From Bacteroidales bacterium UBA4345 (GTDB lineage: Bacteria > Bacteroidota > Bacteroidia > Bacteroidales > Paludibacteraceae), in contig DGTD01000035.1 in NCBI GenBank assembly GCA_002396385.1, positions 46,036 to 100,010 on the forward strand: a stretch of DNA of 53,975 nt, in the 5' to 3' direction. Below, one piece after another: positions 19,475 to 27,739 of the stretch (the stretch's first letter is position 1; each line of letters starts with the position of its first letter). A model generated the notes under the pieces. The model worked only from the letters and a program-made list of their open reading frames with translations. It was not told the DNA's origin and made no database searches. The position numbers and the translations under genes were made by a program.

Positions 19475-19676
19475 CCTCCGCCTCTAGACAAGAGTCAGAA
19501 GAATTAGAATAACTTGGCACAAAGTTAATGATTTTTAAGCAAACCACCTTATTCAGCCAAAAACAAAAGACATTGTCACTCCACAAAACCGGTTTCGTAT
19601 ATTTATTCTTCATTTACGCATAAAGTTAAAACAACCAACATACAGCCACCCAGGCAGCCAGGTTCACGAAAGAAAA
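19475..19676. other. Gene-free AT-rich spacer between the WbsX and porin genes
   Basis: Apart from the WbsX promoter on its right-strand side and the porin terminator at its end, I see no gene, repeat or RNA here. Confidence 0.5.
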
Positions 19677-19702
19677 AGGGTGTGCTGATTACGGCACACC
19701 CT
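19677..19702 (-). terminator. Terminator of the porin gene
   Basis: A perfect 9-bp stem (AGGGTGTGC / GCACACCCT) with an 8-nt loop is followed, on the minus strand, by a T run; it lies 22 bp past the porin stop. Confidence 0.8.
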
Positions 19703-19724
19703 CTAGACATTTATAATCCTGTAG

Positions 19725-20900
19725 TTAGAACGAGAACTGCAAACGGGCCTGTATTGCATTGTTAGTAAACTCGTTCTCGCCACATTCGACCTTTGAGACA
19801 GTATAGTTCAAACGCGCATTGAGGTTCTTGTTGAAGAAGTAGTTCAAACCAAGCGTGAAGTCAAACTCTTTTTGTTCAGGAGTAATGGTAGTGATATTTT
19901 CTCTCTCGACCACACCCTCGTCGTTAGTCACCTCACGCACAGTATTAGTAGAGAACTCGTCCATATTCAGCATATTAACACGAGCCAAGAGTTCGAGGTT
20001 CTTAGGAGAAGCGTTTGCGGCCAGACCAGTACGCTTGTTATAGTTCTGCTTCTTACCGATAAGCAGGAAGCTGGCTTGAGCGTAGCCACCCTGAGTTTGG
20101 AAGTTTTCGTCGCCAATCAGGTTAGAGTAACCAGTAAGGTAGTGCGTCTCGAAATAGAAGCGCTTCAAAATCCAGATCAACTCAGCTTCAGCACGGTTGA
20201 TATTGATTGTGTTAGCGACCTCAGACTTATAGTCGATCAGTTGCTTACCACCGATGAAAGTTTCAGGTTGTACAACCTTAAAATCGTAAGCATTCTTATT
20301 GTCGGTGTACATACCGGCAACACCGATGTGCAGGACACTGCTATCTTTACAGATAGGACGGCCTATGAGTTTGGCAGCAACCGAGTAGCCCTGGTTAGCG
20401 GCAGGAGCATCGACATTACCATCGCTGTAAATACCGGCAGTAGCCATGAAAGGATTGGTTACGAAAGCATAGCTGAGACCGACCTTACGGGCAGGACAGA
20501 TAGCGTAGTCGGCCTGTGCGTCTTCAATAAACTTATAACCCAGACCAAGAATTTTAGCACCAAAAGGCTGGAAGTGGTTACCAGCGGTCAGGCTCATTTT
20601 ATCGTTAATCTTATATCCGACCCACAAATCGCGGAAAGAGACAGCCTTGTTAGCATAACAAATTTCAATTTTAGCGCTCCACTTTTCATCGAAGTTGGCA
20701 AGAACGCCCAGACGGGTATCGTTCATTTTAAAGCCATAGTTGAAGTTGTCGCTGTGACTGAAATAGCGTCCGTAATCTAAGTTTGTGCGTCCGATAAGGC
20801 GAAGGCTCAAGTCGCCCGCACCCGTTTTAACGACAACCTGTGCCATAGCACCCGAGGCAGCCAAGAAAGCCGTTGCCAAGCAGAGAAATGCTTTTTTCAT
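19725..20900 (-). CDS. PorO/PorP-type outer-membrane porin
   Basis: A 391-residue beta-barrel protein with a signal peptide ending GAMAQ. Early strands 'LSLRLIGRTNLDYGRYF' and 'MNDTRLGVLANFDEKWSAKIEI', then 'VSFRDLWVGYKINDKMSLTAGN', match the phosphate-selective porin O/P family (PF07396). Alternating polar and hydrophobic residues continue to a final strand that ends in Phe (AIQARLQFSF), the usual BAM signal. It probably lets small anions or nutrients through the outer membrane. Monocistronic: its own -7 box and terminator. Confidence 0.88.
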   Translation of the reverse strand: MKKAFLCLATAFLAASGAMAQVVVKTGAGDLSLRLIGRTNLDYGRYFSHSDNFNYGFKMNDTRLGVLANFDEKWSAKIEICYANKAVSFRDLWVGYKINDKMSLTAGNHFQPFGAKILGLGYKFIEDAQADYAICPARKVGLSYAFVTNPFMATAGIYSDGNVDAPAANQGYSVAAKLIGRPICKDSSVLHIGVAGMYTDNKNAYDFKVVQPETFIGGKQLIDYKSEVANTININRAEAELIWILKRFYFETHYLTGYSNLIGDENFQTQGGYAQASFLLIGKKQNYNKRTGLAANASPKNLELLARVNMLNMDEFSTNTVREVTNDEGVVERENITTITPEQKEFDFTLGLNYFFNKNLNARLNYTVSKVECGENEFTNNAIQARLQFSF

Positions 20901-20979
20901 TATTCTTCTATTTATTCTTATTTAATAATTCATATTCAGACTGTTAGCGCCAATCCAACCAAACATCGGTTTGGCATTG

Positions 20980-20987
20980 CAAAGTTA
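20980..20987 (-). promoter_or_regulatory. -7 box of the porin gene
   Basis: TAACTTTG on the minus strand fits the consensus, 80 bp before the ATG. No clear -33 element. Confidence 0.55.
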
Positions 20988-21130
20988 TTGCTTTTTTCCA
21001 GCTATCGGCTCTAAAACAGAGAAAAAGTAACCAAAGAAACCATCAAACATAAACAGACAACCACTCCATTTCTCAGGAATGTAAACCAACCGAGTAAAAA
21101 AGACACAGAATAGGCGAAAAAAACAGAAAA

Positions 21131-21157
21131 AGCCGGATACGCAGACACGCACCGGCT
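21131..21157 (-). terminator. Probable terminator of the DUF1846 gene
   Basis: Stem AGCCGG / CCGGCT with a 15-nt loop, followed on the minus strand by a T-rich run (A tract at 21127-21131 on plus), 28 bp past the stop. Confidence 0.6.
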
Positions 21158-21185
21158 ATAACTAAAAAAATCGTCAAACAACGCC

Positions 21186-22649
21186 TTATTTCTTCCGAAC
21201 AGGATCGCAAGTAAACTCAACACCCAGTTTTTTGAAGATTTTGCGGTCGACCTCCGACAGCATAACAGTCGAGTGAACCTGGCAACCGCGCAGTTTAGGC
21301 AGTTGAGTGAGCGCATTGCGGCAGTTGTCGTCGCTCTGGCTGAGGACCGATAGTGCGACAAGCACCTCGTCGGCATGCAGGCGCGGATTCTTACCCCCCA
21401 GATATTCGATTTTTGTTTTCTGAATAGGTTCAATCATATCTTGTGGAATAAGTTTCAAAGCATGGTCAATGCCAGCAAGGTATTTGGTCACATTCAGAAG
21501 CAGCGCCGCACTCGAACCCAACAAGTCGCTTTGGTGTGCGGTAATAATGGTACCGTCTTCCAGTTCGATAGCAGAAGCTGCAGCCCCCACCTCCTCCTTC
21601 CGTTTTTTAGCCGCGATGGTAGTTTTCCGGTAATCGGTCGATATTTTAGCCTGAGCCATGAGTCGAGCGATTTTGTCGACCTCCTTCTCGTTATTGGCAT
21701 CAAGCACCATTTTATTGAGAGCGGTGTAATAACGGCGTACGATTTCGTGTTTGGAAGCCTCGCTGCAGACCTCGTCGTCAGAGATGCAGAAGCCCACCAT
21801 ATTCACCCCCATATCGGTAGGCGACTTATAAGGGCAATCGCCATAAATACCCTCAAAGAGGGCGGTAAGAACAGGGAAGGTTTCAATATCGCGGTTGTAG
21901 TTGATCGCCACCTTTTCGTAGGCATCGTAATGGAAAGCATCAATCATATTCACATCACCCAAATCGGCAGTAGCCGCCTCGTAAGCGATATTGACCGGAT
22001 GTTTCAGCGGCAGGTTCCAGACAGGGAACGTCTCGAACTTGGCATAGCCGGCATTGACACCCCGCTTATGTTCCTGGTAAAGCTGCGAGAGGCAGACCGC
22101 CATTTTGCCCGAGCCAGGTCCGGGAGCTGTAACAATGACCAGAGGACGCGTAGTTTCCACATAGTCGTCCTTACCGAACCCTTCGTCGGAACAAATAAGG
22201 TTGACATCGTGCGGATACCCCTCAATGGTATAATGGAAGTAAGCCTTGATGCCCATACGCGACAAACGTTCGCGATAGGCTTCGGCGCTAGACTGTCCGC
22301 TGTAGTGTGTGATAACGACCGAACCGACATAGAAGCCCCTGTTCATAAATTCATTACGGAGGCGGAGGACATCCTCGTCATAAGTAATACCGAGGTCGCC
22401 ACGCACTTTGTTCTTCTCAATATCGACAGCACTAATTACAATAACAATTTCGGCAGAATCGGCCAACTGCTGAAACATACAGAGTTTGCTGTCGGGTTTG
22501 AAACCCGGCAAAACGCGGCTGGCGTGGTGGTCGTCGAAAAGTTTTCCACCTAGTTCAAGGTAGAGTTTGTTACCAAACTTAGCAATCCGTTCCTTAATGT
22601 GTTCGGACTGAATTTTGAGGTACTTCTCGTTATCGAAGCCGATTTTCAT
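21186..22649 (-). CDS. DUF1846 family protein
   Basis: A 487-residue cytoplasmic protein of PF08903. 'MKIGFDNEKYLKIQSEHI', 'FGNKLYLELGGKLFDDHHAS', 'RVLPGFKPDSK', 'KVRGDLGITYDEDVLRLR' and a P-loop-like APGPGSGK (residues 175-182) all match. Structures of the family are known from structural genomics, but the substrate is not. The gene stands alone between a terminator on each side and has its own -7 box. Confidence 0.93.
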   Translation of the reverse strand: MKIGFDNEKYLKIQSEHIKERIAKFGNKLYLELGGKLFDDHHASRVLPGFKPDSKLCMFQQLADSAEIVIVISAVDIEKNKVRGDLGITYDEDVLRLRNEFMNRGFYVGSVVITHYSGQSSAEAYRERLSRMGIKAYFHYTIEGYPHDVNLICSDEGFGKDDYVETTRPLVIVTAPGPGSGKMAVCLSQLYQEHKRGVNAGYAKFETFPVWNLPLKHPVNIAYEAATADLGDVNMIDAFHYDAYEKVAINYNRDIETFPVLTALFEGIYGDCPYKSPTDMGVNMVGFCISDDEVCSEASKHEIVRRYYTALNKMVLDANNEKEVDKIARLMAQAKISTDYRKTTIAAKKRKEEVGAAASAIELEDGTIITAHQSDLLGSSAALLLNVTKYLAGIDHALKLIPQDMIEPIQKTKIEYLGGKNPRLHADEVLVALSVLSQSDDNCRNALTQLPKLRGCQVHSTVMLSEVDRKIFKKLGVEFTCDPVRKK

Positions 22650-22699
22650 ATTCTACTACTTATTTATTGACACTTGTAATGGTATGTTCAACCAAAGCG

Positions 22700-22707
22700 C
22701 AAAGATA
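22700..22707 (-). promoter_or_regulatory. -7 box of the DUF1846 gene
   Basis: TATCTTTG on the minus strand, 50 bp before the ATG and directly after the lgt terminator. Confidence 0.55.
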
Positions 22708-22710
22708 AGA

Positions 22711-22740
22711 AAAAAAGCGGACCTATAAGTCCGCTTTTTT
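22711..22740. terminator. Terminator of lgt
   Basis: A 12-bp stem including A/T ends (core AGCGGAC / GTCCGCT) with a 6-nt loop and A and T runs on both sides, 16 bp past the lgt stop. Confidence 0.85.
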
Positions 22741-22756
22741 CTGTTTCGCTTTATTC

Positions 22757-24022
22757 TTAACGTTTCCCGTTTCCGGCCACGCTACTGTAGTTTCCCCGCA
22801 AATCCTTTAAGTTCAGTAAAATAGAATTATCATTAGGATATACACGGAGTAGATACCGGTAGACAGAGCCCGGATAAAGGCCGTCAGCCGAGAGGTAGAA
22901 ACCCTTAGAGGCACCGCTGGCAACCGGCACAACTGGTCCGGCCACGCGTTTATCTTGAATAAAAAGATATCCGCCCTGGAAATGGATTTTATTACCTTCA
23001 GCCGAAACAAAGACCGTTCGTTCCAAGAAATCGGGCACTTGTTTCACATCCATCTCAACAGGCTCACCCATATCGGGGACTTCGGTCCTTTTCACAGAAG
23101 AGTTTTCCAACATCTGTTGTTTCCGGTTTTGCAACGGCAGCAACGACAAGACAGCCATAACAGCGACATAGGCCCCCATAGCCAGCACCGACTTCACCTT
23201 ATTTTCGGAACGCGCTTTCCCCCACATGAAAAGATGGTAGAGAATAATAGCCGACGCCACCAGAACGAAAGGAATGCTGAGCCGCTGGCCCATATTCAAC
23301 AACAAGCCTTCCTCGAAAGCTTCCTGCGGACGTTTGATGAATTCAACCAAATAGCGGGTAAAGAAGATTCCGAGCAGAAAGACAGAGAACAACAGGCCTG
23401 TGCGCTGCGCAGCCTTGGTCTTCCAATAAAGGAACATCAATACAGAGAACGTGACGAGGCAGTAAATAATCTCATAAATCTGGGTCGGATGACTTGGCTC
23501 GGAAAAACCGGTAACATCGGACATAGGATGGAGCATAAAACTGAAAGCCCACGGCATAGATGTAGGGTCGCCATAAATCTCATGATTAAAAAGGTTACCC
23601 AAGCGGATGCAGGCACCGCAAATGGCCACCGCCAAGACAATACGGTCGAGTGTCCACAAGTAACTTTTGTGAATGACAAACTTGGAGAAGAAGAACAAAG
23701 CCAACAAGATGCCGAAAGCGCCTCCATGGCTAGAGAGTCCACCCTTCCACACAAAAGGAATCTCGGACAGGTGTTCGGAAAAATAGTCCCACTCATAATA
23801 GTAGCAGTGTCCGAAACGGGCACCAAATATAGTAGCGAACACCATAACGAGGAACAACTTGTCCATTGTCCCCTCGGGCATTTTTTCCCTGTCGTAAATT
23901 TTGCTTTCGACCCAATAACCCAACATTAATCCCACAGCCCACATGAGACCGTACCAACGAACCGACAAAGCGCCAAATTCGAACAGTTCGGGATTCCACG
24001 TCCAAGTAATAAAACCAAGCAT
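22757..24022 (-). CDS. lgt: Prolipoprotein diacylglyceryl transferase with a C-terminal extension
   Basis: A 421-residue inner-membrane enzyme that moves diacylglyceryl from phosphatidylglycerol to the lipobox cysteine. The catalytic-region motif GGLSSHGGAFG and the Lgt signature 'RLGNLFNHEIYG' are present, as is 'EPSHPTQIYE'. The typical enzyme ends near residue 280. Here another membrane segment (around 'SVLAMGAYVAVMAVLSLLP') is followed by about 110 soluble residues predicted outside, with strand-like stretches 'NKIHFQGGYLFIQD' and 'KGFYLSADGLYPGSVYRYLL'. No domain is recognised in that tail. The many lipoproteins in this window are its substrates. Confidence 0.95.
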   Translation of the reverse strand: MLGFITWTWNPELFEFGALSVRWYGLMWAVGLMLGYWVESKIYDREKMPEGTMDKLFLVMVFATIFGARFGHCYYYEWDYFSEHLSEIPFVWKGGLSSHGGAFGILLALFFFSKFVIHKSYLWTLDRIVLAVAICGACIRLGNLFNHEIYGDPTSMPWAFSFMLHPMSDVTGFSEPSHPTQIYEIIYCLVTFSVLMFLYWKTKAAQRTGLLFSVFLLGIFFTRYLVEFIKRPQEAFEEGLLLNMGQRLSIPFVLVASAIILYHLFMWGKARSENKVKSVLAMGAYVAVMAVLSLLPLQNRKQQMLENSSVKRTEVPDMGEPVEMDVKQVPDFLERTVFVSAEGNKIHFQGGYLFIQDKRVAGPVVPVASGASKGFYLSADGLYPGSVYRYLLRVYPNDNSILLNLKDLRGNYSSVAGNGKR

Positions 24023-24046
24023 AACTAATTAAATGAAAAAGAGAAA

Positions 24047-24076
24047 GGTTACCGGCAACCAGAGGCACCCGTAACC
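24047..24076 (-). terminator. Probable terminator of secA
   Basis: GGTTAC / GTAACC arms with an 18-nt loop, followed on the minus strand by a pyrimidine-rich T run (24036-24046 A/G on plus). It lies 27 bp past the secA stop and 25 bp before the lgt ATG. Confidence 0.45.
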
Positions 24077-24102
24077 CTTCCCAATTGTATTTGCACTAAA
24101 AA

Positions 24103-27100
24103 TTATTCAGCATTTTTCCCATGGCAATTTTTGTACTTCTTGCCACTGCCACAAGGACAAGGGTCGTTGCGTCCCACCTTCTTGTTCGAGAAGTTCGGAT
24201 CGCGCAGTTTCTGCTGATCAGCGGCAGCCTGCATTTCAGCTTGTCGGCGAGCAGCCATCAGGCGGCGGCGCTCGGCGATTTCTTCCTGGGAAGGCATAGC
24301 CGGAGCTTCTTGCCGTGCGGACTGCTGTTCGACTTGTTTAGCCTGTTGTTCGGCAATTTCACGCATACGTTCCTGCTCTTCAGGAGTAGGCACCGGAATC
24401 TGCATACGCATAAGCACCGAAACCGCATCCGCATTCATTTCGCGGAGCATATGGTCGTAGAGCTTGAAGGCTTCAATCTTATAGATAAGGAGCGGATCCT
24501 TCTGCTCGTAACTAGCATTTTGAACCGAGTCGCGCAACTCGTCCATCTCACGCAGGTGTTCTTTCCAATGCTCGTCAATAGTGTGCAACAAGATGGCACG
24601 TTCGAACACCTTCACAACCTCTTTACCCTCGCTTTCATAAGCAGCCTTAAGATTAACCGGGATGTTGTAGGTCATATGACCGTCGGTAATCGGGATAGAG
24701 ATATTGAGGAAGTTCTGTCCCTGTTGTTCATAAACATTCTTGATGACAGGGAAAGTAGTTTCAGCGATAGCGGAAGTTTTGCGTTTGAAGGCAGCCATAG
24801 CCTCAGCGAAAACCTTTTCAGCAACAGCCTCTTCCTTCAAGTTGAAGAACTCGTCTTCGGTAAGTATGGTATCGAGGGCCAGCGTGCGGAGCAAGTCTTC
24901 CTTGAATTGTTCGAAGCTGTGCGTATCGCGTGCGCTTTCCGTAAAGCGTGCAATGGTGTTAAAAATCATATTCATGATGTTCACACCCATACGCTCACCA
25001 TTCAAAGTCTGTCGACGTTCCTTGTAGATGCCCTCACGCTGAGCGTTCATGACATCGTCGTACTCCAACAGGCGCTTACGAACACCAAAGTGGTTTTCTT
25101 CAACACGGCGCTGAGCTCGTTCAATAGCCTTCGACACCATAGAGTGTTCGATAACCTCACCCTCTTTGAAGCCCATTCTGTCCATAAGTCCGGCAATTTT
25201 TTCAGAGCCGAACAAGCGCATAAGCTTGTCTTCGAGAGAGACAAAGAATACAGAAGAGCCCGGATCGCCCTGACGGCCAGAACGACCACGCAACTGTCGG
25301 TCAACGCGTCGAGACTCGTGTCTTTCAGTACCGATAATGGCAAGACCACCGGCAGCCCTGACTTCGTCGCTCAGCTTAATATCGGTACCACGACCTGCCA
25401 TATTGGTAGCGATAGTCACCTTACCCGACAAACCAGCCTTAGCCACAATTTCAGCCTCGCGCTGGTGCTGTTTGGCATTCAGCACATCGTGTTCGATGTG
25501 GCGCATAGTCAGCATTTTGCTGAGTTTTTCAGAGATTTCAACAGAAGTAGTACCCACCAAGACAGGCCTACCCGCCTTCGTAAGACGTTCAATTTCCTCA
25601 ATAACGGCATTGTATTTCTCACGTGCGGTGCGGTATACGCGGTCGTCCATATCTTTACGCGCGATAGGACGGTTGGTAGGAATAACCACAACGTCGAGTT
25701 TGTAGATGTCCCAAAACTCGCCCGCCTCAGTTTCAGCCGTACCGGTCATACCCGCCAACTTGTGGTACATACGGAAATAGTTCTGCAACGTGATAGTAGC
25801 GAAAGTCTGAGTAGCCGCCTGCACTTCGACACGTTCCTTCGCCTCGATAGCCTGGTGCAAACCGTCAGAATAACGGCGTCCCTCCATAATACGTCCGGTC
25901 TGTTCGTCGACAATCTTCACCTGTCCGTCCATAATGACGTACTGGTCGTCTTTTTGGAACAGCGTGTAGGCTTTCAGGAGTTGGTTGACCGTATGGATAC
26001 GTTCAGACTTAACCGAATAGTTTTGGAGCAATTCGTCTTTTTTCGCCAATTTTTCCTCTTTCGAGAGCCCCATTTTTTCGATATCGGCGATTTCAGTACC
26101 GATATCAGGCATAACGAAGAACTTAGGGTCGTCGGAAGCGCCCGTCAGCGCATTGATACCCTTATCGGTCAGTTCAATAGAGTTATGTTTTTCGTCGATA
26201 ACAAAGTAAAGCGGATTGGTAGCTTCCGGCATATTACGGTTGTTATCCTGCATATAGTACTCTTCGGTCTTCAGCAAGATGGTCTTGATACCATCTTCAC
26301 TAAGGAACTTGATGAGCGGGGTATTCTTAGGAAGCGCCTTGTAGGACCGGAAGAGAGCGAGCGCACCCTCCTTCTGCGACTCCTTATCATCAGCCGCCAG
26401 CAAACGTTTAGCATCGACCAGATAATCGGTAGCCAATTTACGTTGCTTAGCCACCAAAGCCTCAACGCGCGGACAAAGCGACTCGTACTGCTGGTCATGA
26501 GCCCGAGGCACAGGTCCGGCAATAATGAGAGGAGTACGCGCATCGTCGATCAAGACAGAGTCGACCTCGTCGACAATGGCATAGTTGTGTCCCCGCTGAA
26601 CCAGTTCCGACACACTGGAAGCCATGTTATCGCGCAGGTAGTCGAAACCGAACTCGTTATTGGTACCGAAGGTAATATCGGCCATATAAGCCTTACGGCG
26701 GGCGTTAGAGTTAGGCTGGTGCTTATCGATGCAGTCGACGCTAAGACCATGGAACTGGTACAACGGCCCCATCCACTCAGAGTCACGTTTCGACAAGTAG
26801 TCGTTAACGGTGATGACATGCACACCATTGCCGGTAAGGGCATTCAAGAAAACAGGCAGAGTAGCCACCAAGGTTTTACCCTCACCGGTAGCCATTTCGG
26901 CAATTTTACCCTTGTGGAGAACCACACCACCGAACAACTGGCACTGGTAGTGGGCCATATTCCAAGTAATTTCAGAGCCGCCCGCCATCCAATGGTTATG
27001 GTAGACAGCCTTATCGCCATCGATTGTCAGGAAATCCTTGCCAGCAGCCGCCAATTCGCGATCGTAGTCGGAAGCGGTAACAACCACCTCACCCTCCGAC

Positions 27101-27462
27101 AAACGGCGTGCAGTATCTCTAACAATAGCGAAGACCTCAGGCAGTTTCTCATCGAGAATAATCTCCAGTTTGTCGACCTTGGCTTTTTCAAGTTTGTCGA
27201 TCTCGGCGTAAGTTTTCTCACGCTCTTCAATCTCCTGCCCCTCGATCTGTCCCTTCAGCTCGTTAATCTTGGCAGTTTCCTCAGCCACATACTGTTGTAT
27301 TTCAGCACGTATGTCGAGGGTCTTTTGGCGAAGATCATCGTTAGACAAGCTTTGGATGGAAGGGTAAACCATCTCGATTTTTTCGATGTAAGGCATAATG
27401 AGTTTTCTGTCTTTTTTAGCCTTATCACCGAGCAGTTTCGATAAAATATTAAAAAATCCCAT
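24103..27462 (-). CDS. secA: Preprotein translocase ATPase SecA
   Basis: A 1,119-residue motor that drives proteins through SecYEG. The Walker A motif MATGEGKT (Thr197) and DEAD-box motif '[20 protein letters not shown]' are intact. '[11 protein letters not shown]' and '[14 protein letters not shown]' mark the second nucleotide-binding domain. A Gln-rich linker precedes the C-terminal SEC-C zinc motif ([14 protein letters not shown]). Bacteroidota SecA is longer than the 900-residue E. coli form because of inserts after NBD1, and this length fits. Single gene with a -7 box 72 bp upstream. Confidence 0.98.
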   Translation of the reverse strand: MGFFNILSKLLGDKAKKDRKLIMPYIEKIEMVYPSIQSLSNDDLRQKTLDIRAEIQQYVAEETAKINELKGQIEGQEIEEREKTYAEIDKLEKAKVDKLEIILDEKLPEVFAIVRDTARRLSEGEVVVTASDYDRELAAAGKDFLTIDGDKAVYHNHWMAGGSEITWNMAHYQCQLFGGVVLHKGKIAEMATGEGKTLVATLPVFLNALTGNGVHVITVNDYLSKRDSEWMGPLYQFHGLSVDCIDKHQPNSNARRKAYMADITFGTNNEFGFDYLRDNMASSVSELVQRGHNYAIVDEVDSVLIDDARTPLIIAGPVPRAHDQQYESLCPRVEALVAKQRKLATDYLVDAKRLLAADDKESQKEGALALFRSYKALPKNTPLIKFLSEDGIKTILLKTEEYYMQDNNRNMPEATNPLYFVIDEKHNSIELTDKGINALTGASDDPKFFVMPDIGTEIADIEKMGLSKEEKLAKKDELLQNYSVKSERIHTVNQLLKAYTLFQKDDQYVIMDGQVKIVDEQTGRIMEGRRYSDGLHQAIEAKERVEVQAATQTFATITLQNYFRMYHKLAGMTGTAETEAGEFWDIYKLDVVVIPTNRPIARKDMDDRVYRTAREKYNAVIEEIERLTKAGRPVLVGTTSVEISEKLSKMLTMRHIEHDVLNAKQHQREAEIVAKAGLSGKVTIATNMAGRGTDIKLSDEVRAAGGLAIIGTERHESRRVDRQLRGRSGRQGDPGSSVFFVSLEDKLMRLFGSEKIAGLMDRMGFKEGEVIEHSMVSKAIERAQRRVEENHFGVRKRLLEYDDVMNAQREGIYKERRQTLNGERMGVNIMNMIFNTIARFTESARDTHSFEQFKEDLLRTLALDTILTEDEFFNLKEEAVAEKVFAEAMAAFKRKTSAIAETTFPVIKNVYEQQGQNFLNISIPITDGHMTYNIPVNLKAAYESEGKEVVKVFERAILLHTIDEHWKEHLREMDELRDSVQNASYEQKDPLLIYKIEAFKLYDHMLREMNADAVSVLMRMQIPVPTPEEQERMREIAEQQAKQVEQQSARQEAPAMPSQEEIAERRRLMAARRQAEMQAAADQQKLRDPNFSNKKVGRNDPCPCGSGKKYKNCHGKNAE

Positions 27463-27533
27463 AGAATTTATTGTCCGCCAAAAAAGCGGCGTATACTAAA
27501 ATATGTTTTTAATTGCGTATTTTCACTTGAAAG

Positions 27534-27541
27534 CAAAATTA
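27534..27541 (-). promoter_or_regulatory. -7 box of secA
   Basis: TAATTTTG on the minus strand, 72 bp before the ATG. Confidence 0.5.
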
Positions 27542-27675
27542 ATGAAAATAAATGATATTTTCCCTTATATCTACATCAAAGAATGTTCCACACAGAAAAA
27601 AGTGACAGATTGGCAAACAAGCGGGTGCGCATATTGGGCGGTGAAGCAACAAGCCAGCCCCAGCCAGACATGAAA

Positions 27676-27709
27676 AACGGGGGCGCGGAAACCAATCCAC
27701 GCCCCCGTT
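27676..27709 (-). terminator. Terminator of the MscS-type channel gene
   Basis: A 13-bp GC-rich stem with one mismatch (AACGGGGGCG... / ...CGCCCCCGTT), 8-nt loop, T run on the minus strand; 31 bp past the stop. The rest of the secA-channel gap (27542-27675) shows nothing recognisable. Confidence 0.85.
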
Positions 27710-27739
27710 AGCAGGCAGACATCCTTTAACGACAGAATG

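Noticed and set aside
24121..27444. Open frame of 1,107 codons on the plus strand, antisense to nearly all of secA
   Set aside because: The opposite strand encodes an unmistakable SecA. The antisense product has no recognised domain and such frames arise from codon bias on the coding strand. Similar but shorter antisense frames cover the porin, DUF1846, lgt, hemW and flippase genes.
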